A stretch of DNA of 8,567 nt, taken from the NCBI GenBank assembly GCA_002691885.1, contig NZJB01000001.1, positions 1-8,567 on the forward strand, written 5' to 3'. The notes under the pieces are model-generated. The model did not search any database. It was not told where the DNA came from and was given only the letters and a program-made list of their open reading frames with translations. The DNA is from Gammaproteobacteria bacterium. Lineage in GTDB: Bacteria; Pseudomonadota; Gammaproteobacteria; Pseudomonadales; Pseudohongiellaceae. Positions 1 to 6,537 of this stretch are shown here, piece by piece. Each line of letters opens with the position of its first letter. The stretch's first letter is position 1. A program made the translations under genes and the position numbers.

Positions 1-131
1 CCATTAAGTGCCCAGTTCAGTCTCTATCCGAAGACACTGTCAGCCTGAGTCTGAAGAGAGAATCATGGAGGATCCGGATAATTCGGCGCAAAAACCCGTG
101 GCCACCGCCGGGTCACGTAAATCAGGCGTAA
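1..131 (+). CDS. imuA: Probable ImuA C-terminus (partial, 5' end outside window)
   Basis: This is an open frame running in from the left edge (first full codon at base 3, TAA stop at 129-131), giving 42 residues. The stretch VSLSLKRESWRIRIIRRKN followed by PWPPPGHV resembles the end of ImuA (SulA/RecA-like mutasome protein): a hydrophobic strand, a turn, a second strand, a basic KxRG-like motif and a WPxP tail. ImuA associates with ImuB and DnaE2 in SOS mutagenesis. The frame overlaps the preferred imuB start by 67 bases, which suggests translational coupling. The alternative is that imuA ends in frame 1 at TGA 46-48, 16 bases before the imuB ATG. I prefer the longer frame because of the C-terminal motif, but only a short tail is visible. 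Confidence 0.6.
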   Translation, partial: IKCPVQSLSEDTVSLSLKRESWRIRIIRRKNPWPPPGHVNQA

Positions 132-1543
132 TCAAGCTGCCCCTGGCTAACCGCTGCGGGTCTGATAAGCAGCGCCGTACCAATAACGAAAGCAATAAAG
201 AACCTGCGAAATCTCGATCCAGACGGCAAAGCCTCTGGTATGCAATCTATTTCCCGCAGCTAAGCGAACGCAGCGAATCACAACAGACGCAGATTCTCAA
301 TGAGTTAGCGGGTCTGGCGGAAAACGTCAGTGCCACCGTAAGCTTCCACTCTCAGGCACTGGTCTGCGAAATTCGCAGCAGCCTCAGATATTTTGGCGGT
401 ATAGACAATATCCACAGCAAGCTCCAGAGCCTGATTGTGCCCGCACTGCAAATCAGATCTCTGAGAGACAGCTTTCTCTATGCAGCCAGCCCAACAGTCA
501 GCGGCAGTTTATTGCTGGCACGTTCAGGACATAATGCTCTAGTCTATCAGAAAGAAAACCTGCGCTCTGCCCTTGGAAAGCTATCTGTCGATGTACTCGA
601 TCTGCAGAAGGAGCAGCGCCGGCGTTTGCACAACATGGGGGTCAGAAGGATAAGGGACATCTGGCGCTTACCAGTTGAAGGCTTGCATAAACGGTTTGGG
701 AGTAATTTTGTCAATTCACTTAGCAAGGCAGCAGGCACAAGCCCTGAGCCAACCCGAAACTATATACCCCCCCCTGAGTTTTCGACTTCCTATGACCTTC
801 CTTATGAAGTAGAGAATCTACATCATCTGCTGCCGATCATTGATGAAATACTGATAAAACTTCGCGACTTCCTGATACAGAGAGATTTAAGTACCAGCCA
901 TCTGCTGCTGTCTATGGTCCATGAAAAGCGCAGCCGCACTGAAATTGAAATAGGTCTGAGACAGGCTACTCGACACCGTGACCACCTTTTATTACTGATA
1001 GAGACCCATTTTGCCCAACTTGCTGTACCTGCCCCTGTTGTCGGTTTAAATCTCGAAGTCAAACAGTTCGATGCATTTCTAAGCGAAAGTGATGCCCTGT
1101 TAACAGAAGAGCAGGTGGAGTGCAGATCAAAAATTAACAGCAAGAACCTTGATCAATTCATGGAGCAACTGCATGCACGCCTTGGCGATGATGCACTAAA
1201 GAGCATCAATACGGTTGCTGAACATTGCCCGGAATATGCAACTCAACAGCTGAACTACGAAGACAAAAAGGCACAAATGCCAGCTGCTGGAGTAGCGAAT
1301 AACCCACGTCCATTTTGGCTTCTGGATGAGCCCATTCAACTAACTCTAAAAGGCGGTAAACTGTATCATCGTCAGGCTATTACTTTGGTCAGCGGCCCTG
1401 AACGTATCGAAACCTACTGGTGGTCAGGCCTAGATATTCTCCGCGATTACTATATCGCAAGAGAACGAAATGGTAGCCGCCTGTGGGTGTTTCGAGAACG
1501 TAGTGGTGAGCGTAATTGGTTCCTGCACGGTTATTTTTCCTGA
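65..1543 (+). CDS. imuB: ImuB-type Y-family polymerase-like mutasome protein, shortened N-terminal catalytic region
   Basis: ImuB is a catalytically inactive Y-family polymerase relative that links DnaE2 to the beta clamp during SOS translesion synthesis. In numbering from ATG 65 (492 aa), the typical first strand LWYAIYFPQL is at 57-66, SLRYFGG at 106-112, a helix-hairpin-helix-like LHNMGVRRIRDIWRLP at about 188-203, a little-finger-like region at about 239-360, and the ImuB C-terminal domain at about 415-491 (PRPFWLLDEP, SGPERIETYWW, RDYYIARE, NWFLHGYF). QFDAF at 334-338 may be a weak clamp-binding motif. ATG 65 is chosen because GAAGAGAG lies four bases upstream; GTG at 8 would extend the protein by 19 residues. 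Only 54 residues separate LW from FGG, where the family usually has about 110, so the fingers region appears deleted, and a basic 56-residue tail precedes the domain. The gene follows imuA with overlap and is convergent with the gene at 1738-2634. Confidence 0.9.
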   Translation: MEDPDNSAQKPVATAGSRKSGVIKLPLANRCGSDKQRRTNNESNKEPAKSRSRRQSLWYAIYFPQLSERSESQQTQILNELAGLAENVSATVSFHSQALVCEIRSSLRYFGGIDNIHSKLQSLIVPALQIRSLRDSFLYAASPTVSGSLLLARSGHNALVYQKENLRSALGKLSVDVLDLQKEQRRRLHNMGVRRIRDIWRLPVEGLHKRFGSNFVNSLSKAAGTSPEPTRNYIPPPEFSTSYDLPYEVENLHHLLPIIDEILIKLRDFLIQRDLSTSHLLLSMVHEKRSRTEIEIGLRQATRHRDHLLLLIETHFAQLAVPAPVVGLNLEVKQFDAFLSESDALLTEEQVECRSKINSKNLDQFMEQLHARLGDDALKSINTVAEHCPEYATQQLNYEDKKAQMPAAGVANNPRPFWLLDEPIQLTLKGGKLYHRQAITLVSGPERIETYWWSGLDILRDYYIARERNGSRLWVFRERSGERNWFLHGYFS

Positions 1544-1737
1544 GCGAACTCACCTGCACTATTAGCGCACCATAAGCCTCCAGCAGATACTAGAACAAAC
1601 AGGAATAGATAATATGCATCCCCTTATCTGAACGCGGACCGAAGGTAAGGCGCAATCGGTCCACACCAGAAAGGAGGTGCGATAGGCGAAAGCCCCGGCA
1701 ACCAGCCAGGGCTTTCCGTTAGAGCCCAGTAAAACCT
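1544..1737. other. Intergenic region with four consecutive inverted repeats
   Basis: No gene is visible between the convergent imuB and lipoprotein genes. Reading left to right, the stretch holds AGATAA (1607-1612) pairing with TTATCT (1624-1629), GGACCGA (1636-1642) with TCGGTCC (1656-1662), CACC (1664-1667) with GGTG (1676-1679), and a longer hairpin at 1688-1716. AAAGGAGGTG at 1670-1679 is close to an ideal Shine-Dalgarno sequence, but no start codon follows it at a useful distance. The density of hairpins suggests a structured 3' region or small RNA, on either strand. I could not match it to a known riboswitch or RNA family. Confidence 0.4.
1688..1716 (-). terminator. Hairpin, possible terminator of the lipoprotein gene
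   Basis: GAAAGCCC (1688-1695) pairs perfectly with GGGCTTTC (1709-1716). Past one mismatch, GGC (1697-1699) pairs with GCC (1705-1707) around a five-base loop. The hairpin begins 21 bases past the minus-strand stop at 1738. There is no run of T after the stem on either strand apart from the TTT inside it, so it is a weak intrinsic terminator at best. It could serve both convergent genes. Confidence 0.4.
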
Positions 1738-2634
1738 TTAGGAAGGTTTGCGAAACCTGATCGTCATGCGGTCAGATTCACCTATTGCTGCCGTCTCTGG
1801 ATTGTCAGTGCGCGTAGGTGGCAATCGCCAGACGAGACCATCGGCTGGATCATTCGGATTGGCGTTGATCTCGCTGGCTTCCTCAAAAGTGAAGCCTGCT
1901 CTCTCGAACGCAGCAATCACATCACTCTGTTTCAAGTAACCATTGTTACCGCTGGCAAACGCCGAGTCAGCATCTTCCGGCGCACGGTGCTGGACCACAC
2001 CGACTACGCCACCGGGGGCAAGTACGTCATAAACCTCGGCCAAAGCAGTATCGATAAGTGGCTCATCAAACCGGAACAGGTGATGCATGGCACGAAAAAA
2101 TAGAGCCGCATCAGCCTGACCATTCTCGGAGTCTGGAATATTGTCAATTGTATAACCTAAGATGGGTTGCGAAGGCTCAACTCCCTCTACGCTCAGATAG
2201 CGAGCCATCTGCGTAATATCAGCACCCATACGCTCAATAGCCTGCTCATTCCATGTGCCCATCATTTGACTAAACAGAGCGTCTGGATAGGTCACACCAA
2301 TCAAACGACCTTGTGCAGCCGTCAACGGATTCAGGATCTGTGTATACCAGCCACCGTTGGCAGGCAGAACCTCAATAAGGGTCATATCAGGCTCAATTCC
2401 AAAGAAAGCCAATGTATCTAGGGGGTGGCGCCATTCATCTCTGCCTTGGTTATCTGCCCTGCGTTCATCATTAATGACGTCTTCCAGGCTGGGGCCAGTC
2501 GGCATACTCGTTTCTGCCATCGCCGGTGGAGTTGTGCTGGATGCGGAGTCAGCAGTTGAGGTTTCAGAGTCGTTAGAGCAAGCGGCCAACAGCAGGGCCA
2601 TTGCGCTTATCGTAATTATTACCTTGGCTTTCAT
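1738..2634 (-). CDS. Lipoprotein with COG4798-type methyltransferase-like domain
   Basis: This is a 298-residue predicted lipoprotein. The N-terminus MKAKVIITISAMALLLAAC has a basic start, a hydrophobic core and a lipobox LAAC with Cys19 as the lipidation site. Ser at +2 suggests sorting to the outer membrane. A Ser/Thr/Ala-rich linker (20-48) precedes a methyltransferase-like fold: RxxDxxRHPxxTLxFFGI (59-80), TLIEVLPANGGWYTQIL (85-101, in the motif I position), FFRAMHHLF (179-187), LAPGGVVGVVQHRAP (205-219), AFERAGF (242-248), and WRLPPT then IGESDRMTIRF near the end. These match the predicted methyltransferase family COG4798, whose substrate is unknown. The motif I glycines are degenerate (PANGG). 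TTAAGGAG sits seven bases before the ATG. The gene lies 129 bases downstream of dnaE2 on the same strand with no clear terminator between them, so partial co-transcription is possible. Confidence 0.85.
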   Translation of the reverse strand: MKAKVIITISAMALLLAACSNDSETSTADSASSTTPPAMAETSMPTGPSLEDVINDERRADNQGRDEWRHPLDTLAFFGIEPDMTLIEVLPANGGWYTQILNPLTAAQGRLIGVTYPDALFSQMMGTWNEQAIERMGADITQMARYLSVEGVEPSQPILGYTIDNIPDSENGQADAALFFRAMHHLFRFDEPLIDTALAEVYDVLAPGGVVGVVQHRAPEDADSAFASGNNGYLKQSDVIAAFERAGFTFEEASEINANPNDPADGLVWRLPPTRTDNPETAAIGESDRMTIRFRKPS

Positions 2635-2712
2635 GAAGTTCTCCTTAAGAATCGCGTGATTTTTATGCTCTAAATGCGTTTTAGTGCTTCTAGGACCGAT
2701 ATTATTGGAAAC

Positions 2713-2740
2713 ATAATACTTGGGGGTATAGACAAAGTAA
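2713..2740 (-). promoter_or_regulatory. Weak candidate promoter for the lipoprotein gene
   Basis: On the minus strand, TATTAT (plus 2713-2718) makes a good -10 box, with TTACTT (plus 2735-2740) 16 bases upstream as a poor -35 box. The -10 box is also one arm of a small inverted repeat, TATTAT (2700-2705) and ATAATA (2713-2718), around seven bases, which could be an operator. The prediction rests only on sequence resemblance and position, about 80 bases before the start codon. Confidence 0.2.
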
Positions 2741-2763
2741 CTTCGATGAACGCGGTTGTCCAG

Positions 2764-5700
2764 CTAAGTGAAGTCCCGAGATGAGACGTCCATTGCTCCC
2801 AACCAGTGACTGAGGTCGACCAGATCTCTGGCAACAAGGTGCACAACATCATTGTTCTTCTGAACGTGTCCTACTACCCCTATCAGCATCGCTTGACGAA
2901 CAACCGGCCGCCGCTTTTCTCCAAGAGAAGGCCACACCACCACATTGACAAAACCGCTCTCATCTTCAAGTGTAAGAAAGGTAACCCCTGCCGCCGTCAT
3001 CGGCCGCTGTCGGCAGGTGACCAGACCACTTATCTTGGCAGAGCCTTCATTGTCGATCAGCGCAAGTTCATCAGCGCGCTGCACCCTGAAGTGATTCAAG
3101 TGCGATCTGAACAGCGCGAGTGGATGGCGCCGAAGAGTAAAACCGGTAGATCTGTAGTCTGCGGCAATATTCTGGCTTTCACTGGCTACAGGCAGTAAGA
3201 CGTCAGCACCAAAATCACTGTCGAAGCCTGGATCAGAAAAAAATAGCATCTGACTCCCTGCATTAGCAGATCTAACATTCTGGCCTGCGGTTTCAATGCC
3301 GCTGGCCTGCCAAAAGGCACGATGACGATCGCCGCTTAATTGACACAGGGCATCAGCTGCCGCCAGAGCCTCAAGGTTCTTGCGGTTGATTCCGCTCTGG
3401 AAGACCAGGCCCTGGACGGTCTCGAACGCGCCCCCTTGGCGTGCTTCTAAAATGGCTTCTGCGCCGGTCCGGGACAGACCTTTCACCATTCGCAATCCAA
3501 TCCGTATTTTTGCTTCCGTATGATCATGGCAAGGTGAGTTCGGTTTTACATAGCTACTGTCAAATTCCAGAGTGCTGTCATAATGGCTCTGATTAACATC
3601 AACCGGTAGAATAATAACACCATGCCTCTGGGCGTCCTTGATCAGCTGAGCTGGGGCATAGAACCCCATAGGCTGACTATTGAGTAAGGCACAGCAAAAC
3701 GCCGCAGGGTGATAGCGCTTGAGCCAAGATGAGACATAGGCAATGAGGGCAAAGCTGGCTGAATGAGACTCTGGAAAACCATAGTCGCCGAATCCTTTGA
3801 TCTGGCTAAAAAGCTTCTGTGCAAAATCTGGCTCATAACCACGGGCAAGCATACCGTCGACCAGTTTCTTACCGTAAGGCTCTAAGCCTCCCTTTCGCTT
3901 CCAGGCCGCCATAGCCCGACGCAGCTGATCCGCTTCTCCGCCGGTAAATCCAGCTGCCACCATAGCCAGCTGCATAACCTGCTCTTGAAATATAGGCACC
4001 CCCAGCGTTCTTTCGAGCGCCTCTTTAACTGCTTCGCTCGGATAACTGATAAGTTCTTTGCCATTACGCCGGTTCAGATAGGGATGAACCATGTCTCCTT
4101 GAATAGGACCAGGTCGCACAATCGCAATTTGAATAACCAGATCATAATAATTACGGGGGCGAAGTCGTGGCAACATACTCATCTGAGCCCGCGATTCAAT
4201 CTGGAATACTCCGATAGTGTCTGCCTCGCACATCATGTCATAGACCTTAGGATCTTCTGCGGGGATGTTCTGCATGACGAGGGGGTGCTGACTGTAATCA
4301 CTAACCAGGCGCAAACATTTTTGTACCGCCGTCAGCATTCCCAGCGCCAGTACATCTATCTTAAGCAGCCCCAGTGATTCCAGATCATCCTTCTCCCACT
4401 GGATCACAGTCCGCTCTGCCATACTGGCGTTCTCAATAGGAACCATATGCGTCAACGATCCTTGGCTGATGACAAACCCACCCACGTGCTGGGAAAGATG
4501 GCGCGGAAAACCGATTAGCTGACCGGCTAACGTCACCAGCATCCGGATTTTTCTGTCGCTGTAATCAAGGCCGGAGTCAGAAAGCTGTTCCTCGAGAGAA
4601 GAGCCCCACCAATAGATGGATTTGGTTATACGATTGAGTAATGAATCTTCCAGACCGAGCACCTTACCCACGTCCCGAATCGCGCTGCGAGAGCGATAGG
4701 TAATAACGGTGGCAGCCAATGCCGCTCTGGCTCTCCCATATTTGTTGTAGATATATTGAATGACCTCCTCACGACGCGCGTTCTCAAAATCCACATCAAT
4801 ATCCGGAGGCTCGTTCCGCTCTCTGGAAATAAACCGTTCAAATAAAACCTCTACCCGGGCCGGATCCACCTCAGTAATTCCGAGGCAATAGCACACAGCC
4901 GAATTGGCAGCTGACCCGCGCCCCTGACACAAAATGTCCTGATTGCGAGCAAAGGTCACCAGGTCATGCACTGTGAGGAAGTAATGCTCATAGTTGAGCT
5001 CTTTGATAAGCATCAGCTCATGTTCAATCAGATTGCGTACCTTAGGGTTAGCACCTTCTGGCCAGCGTGTCCGGACCCCGACCTCGGTCAGTTCACGTAG
5101 CCAACCATGCGCAGTGTAGTCAGGCGGTACTAGCTCCTCGGGATACTCATAACGCAGCTCATCCAGCGAAAACTTACAGCGATCAGCAATTTCCGTTGTG
5201 GCAGCCAGCAATGTACGAGGGTACAACTTGGCCAGTTGTTCGCGACCCCGAAGATGGCGCTGAGCATTGCACTCCCCCTCCAGTCCCAGCTCATTGATGG
5301 CGCGCCGTAAGCGAATCGCGGTTACTGTGTCCTGCACAATACGCCGACTTGGCGCATGCATGTAAACACCACCTGTTGCGCATAAGGGTATTGCGTACTG
5401 CTCACCTAAGCGCTGTAGAAATCGTAACTTCCTCAGGTCATCTCCCCGGAGCAGCAATTCGACCCCAATCCATAAGCGCATGCTGAATAATCGGTGCAGC
5501 CATACTGCCTGACATGCTAGATGCTCAGGAGCATGGTTCAGGTCAGGTAACCATAGGGCTAAACAGTCACTGGGCAGGTGCTGCTCTACCATTGCGTAAT
5601 CCATACGGTAGTTACCCTTAGCGGTATCCCGACGAGCGCAGCTGATCAAATGACATAAATGACCATAACCGCGCCGGTTACAGGCCAGCAGAACGAAATG

Positions 5701-5976
5701 GCAGCCTTCCTCCAGATGAAATTCGCTGCCAATAATCAGTTCAATACCTCTCTCCTTGGCAACCGCATGTGCGCGCACTACCCCGGACAAGGAGCACTCA
5801 TCAGTAATAGCGATTGCCCGGTAGCCCAGCTCGTCAGCACGCTCTATCAACTCTTCCGGAAAAGAAGCGCCGCGCAAGAAAGTAAAATTCGAAAGGCAGT
5901 GCAATTCAGCATAATCTGGCAGCCCGGCAGAGCACTCCGGGTTCAGGACTGTTTCATAGAGGGGTTTTGGTGGCAT
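2764..5976 (-). CDS. dnaE2: Error-prone DNA polymerase DnaE2 (ImuC)
   Basis: This is the SOS-induced C-family polymerase subunit that, with ImuA and ImuB, extends DNA past lesions in the cytoplasm and causes induced mutation. At 1070 residues it is full length for DnaE2. The PHP domain starts at YAELHCLSNFTFLRGAS (22-38) and includes AITDECSLSGVVRAH (56-70). The polymerase core shows QGRGSAANSAVCYCLGITEV (351-370), the catalytic PDIDVDFENARREE with Asp392 and Asp394, and the third aspartate in LLKIDVLALGM (Asp541). HLSQHVGGFVISQG (493-506), ESHSASFALIAYVSSWLKR (736-754), a helix-hairpin-helix at about 825-880, an OB fold at about 978-1052 and the typical SRDFT terminus follow. QMLFF (909-913) may bind the beta clamp. 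ATG 5976 gives the usual short lead into the PHP domain, but no Shine-Dalgarno sequence precedes it. A LexA operator lies 12 bases upstream. Unusually, the gene is not in an operon with imuAB but convergent with it. Confidence 0.97.
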   Translation of the reverse strand: MPPKPLYETVLNPECSAGLPDYAELHCLSNFTFLRGASFPEELIERADELGYRAIAITDECSLSGVVRAHAVAKERGIELIIGSEFHLEEGCHFVLLACNRRGYGHLCHLISCARRDTAKGNYRMDYAMVEQHLPSDCLALWLPDLNHAPEHLACQAVWLHRLFSMRLWIGVELLLRGDDLRKLRFLQRLGEQYAIPLCATGGVYMHAPSRRIVQDTVTAIRLRRAINELGLEGECNAQRHLRGREQLAKLYPRTLLAATTEIADRCKFSLDELRYEYPEELVPPDYTAHGWLRELTEVGVRTRWPEGANPKVRNLIEHELMLIKELNYEHYFLTVHDLVTFARNQDILCQGRGSAANSAVCYCLGITEVDPARVEVLFERFISRERNEPPDIDVDFENARREEVIQYIYNKYGRARAALAATVITYRSRSAIRDVGKVLGLEDSLLNRITKSIYWWGSSLEEQLSDSGLDYSDRKIRMLVTLAGQLIGFPRHLSQHVGGFVISQGSLTHMVPIENASMAERTVIQWEKDDLESLGLLKIDVLALGMLTAVQKCLRLVSDYSQHPLVMQNIPAEDPKVYDMMCEADTIGVFQIESRAQMSMLPRLRPRNYYDLVIQIAIVRPGPIQGDMVHPYLNRRNGKELISYPSEAVKEALERTLGVPIFQEQVMQLAMVAAGFTGGEADQLRRAMAAWKRKGGLEPYGKKLVDGMLARGYEPDFAQKLFSQIKGFGDYGFPESHSASFALIAYVSSWLKRYHPAAFCCALLNSQPMGFYAPAQLIKDAQRHGVIILPVDVNQSHYDSTLEFDSSYVKPNSPCHDHTEAKIRIGLRMVKGLSRTGAEAILEARQGGAFETVQGLVFQSGINRKNLEALAAADALCQLSGDRHRAFWQASGIETAGQNVRSANAGSQMLFFSDPGFDSDFGADVLLPVASESQNIAADYRSTGFTLRRHPLALFRSHLNHFRVQRADELALIDNEGSAKISGLVTCRQRPMTAAGVTFLTLEDESGFVNVVVWPSLGEKRRPVVRQAMLIGVVGHVQKNNDVVHLVARDLVDLSHWLGAMDVSSRDFT

Positions 5977-5988
5977 GATGACATTAGC

Positions 5989-6016
5989 AAAATACTGTAT
6001 TTATATACAGTATTTT
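5989..6016 (-). promoter_or_regulatory. LexA operator (SOS box) controlling dnaE2
   Basis: Arms AAAATACTGTAT (5989-6000) and ATACAGTATTTT (6005-6016) are perfect inverted repeats around TTAT. The core CTGT-N8-ACAG (5995-5998 and 6007-6010) fits the gammaproteobacterial LexA consensus with its AT-rich centre. It ends 12 bases before the dnaE2 ATG. A TATAAA-like -10 box on the minus strand (6000-6005) lies inside it, so bound LexA would block initiation. No good -35 box is visible. The operator is symmetric, and nothing substantial lies on its other side. Confidence 0.95.
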
Positions 6017-6017
6017 T

Positions 6018-6141
6018 GAGAACGCCTGATGTCAACCCGAAACAACAAAAACCGACGCCCGGCGCCAAAAAAAGTGCCCATCGCTACCTGAATTACTGAC
6101 AGGGGCGCAACGGGTTTCTGTCAGCCAGCAGAAAAGTTGAG
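6018..6141. other. Non-coding stretch upstream of dnaE2
   Basis: No supported gene is present. It contains a short ATG frame on the plus strand (6029-6091, 20 codons, rich in Arg, Lys, Asn and Pro) and an inverted repeat CTGACAG (6096-6102) with CTGTCAG (6118-6124) around 15 bases. The repeat lies just before the remnant of a deacylase gene and lacks a T run. The region may be a scar of the event that removed the front of that gene. Confidence 0.4.
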
Positions 6142-6519
6142 CCACACCTGCAAAATGTCGCCAGGGTGCTGGGCCGGTACGTTCGTGGTGGGAAGGTCAT
6201 CACTCTGCCTGGAGCGATTCGTAAGCTGAGCAAGCTACCGGCAAGCAATTTAAAAATCCGGGATTGTGGCGAACTTGCGGCAGGTTATTTTGCCGATATC
6301 GTGGTGTTCGATCCGTCCTCAGAGTCAGACCACGCAAGCTTCAGCGACCCTAATCAGTTTTCGACTAGAATGACCTAGATCATCGTCAATAGAGAAGTTG
6401 TTATCCGCGACGGGGAGAATACCGGCGCACTGCCCGGCCAGATTGCCAGGCGCCCGGGCTGGCACGGATGGCAGCTGGCCGGAGAGTCGGACACGCCACC
6501 GTGCTGTGCCCGGACCTGA
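6142..6519 (+). pseudogene. 3' remnant of an N-acyl-D-amino-acid deacylase (amidohydrolase) gene
   Basis: The frame translates to a recognisable C-terminus of the D-aminoacylase/N-acyl-D-amino-acid deacylase family of metal-dependent amidohydrolases. ARVLGRYVR is followed by AIRKLSKLPASNLKIRDCGE, the strong motif AGYFADIVVFDP and DPNQFSTRMT. An in-frame TAG (6376-6378) then interrupts it, after which homology continues in the same frame with IIVNREVVIRDGENTGALPG up to TGA at 6517-6519. Full-length enzymes are about 480-580 residues. The catalytic barrel and metal ligands are absent here, because a TGA at 6097-6099 closes the frame upstream and no homologous residues appear before about 6142. 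The gene is therefore both truncated and nonsense-mutated. It is convergent with the gene ending at 6538. Confidence 0.8.
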
Positions 6520-6537
6520 ATCCGTTCTGACCTGCTC

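Noticed and set aside
823..1143. A 106-codon minus-strand frame inside imuB.
   Set aside because: It is a shadow of the conserved imuB frame with no signal, motif or ribosome binding site.
1636..1716. Resemblance to a SAM-I riboswitch (GAAAGCCCCGGCAACC recalls the conserved GAAxCCCGGCAACC).
   Set aside because: The first stem, the kink-turn and the GGTGCxAATTCC segment are missing, and no methionine or SAM gene lies downstream on the plus strand.
1630..1725. Possible integron attC site, because CGTTAGAGC resembles a GTTRRRY core.
   Set aside because: The last base does not fit, there is no matching RYYYAAC partner with overall symmetry, and there is no cassette array.
2806..4377. Plus-strand frames of about 130 codons inside dnaE2.
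   Set aside because: They are antisense to strongly conserved polymerase sequence and show no independent coding evidence.
5659..6099. A 146-codon plus-strand frame across the dnaE2 start and operator.
   Set aside because: It is antisense to the conserved PHP domain of dnaE2 and runs through the LexA operator; its product has no recognisable motif.
6166..6378. A free-standing 70-residue gene starting at GTG 6166.
   Set aside because: It is the middle part of the deacylase C-terminus, and homology continues past its TAG stop, so it is a pseudogene fragment.
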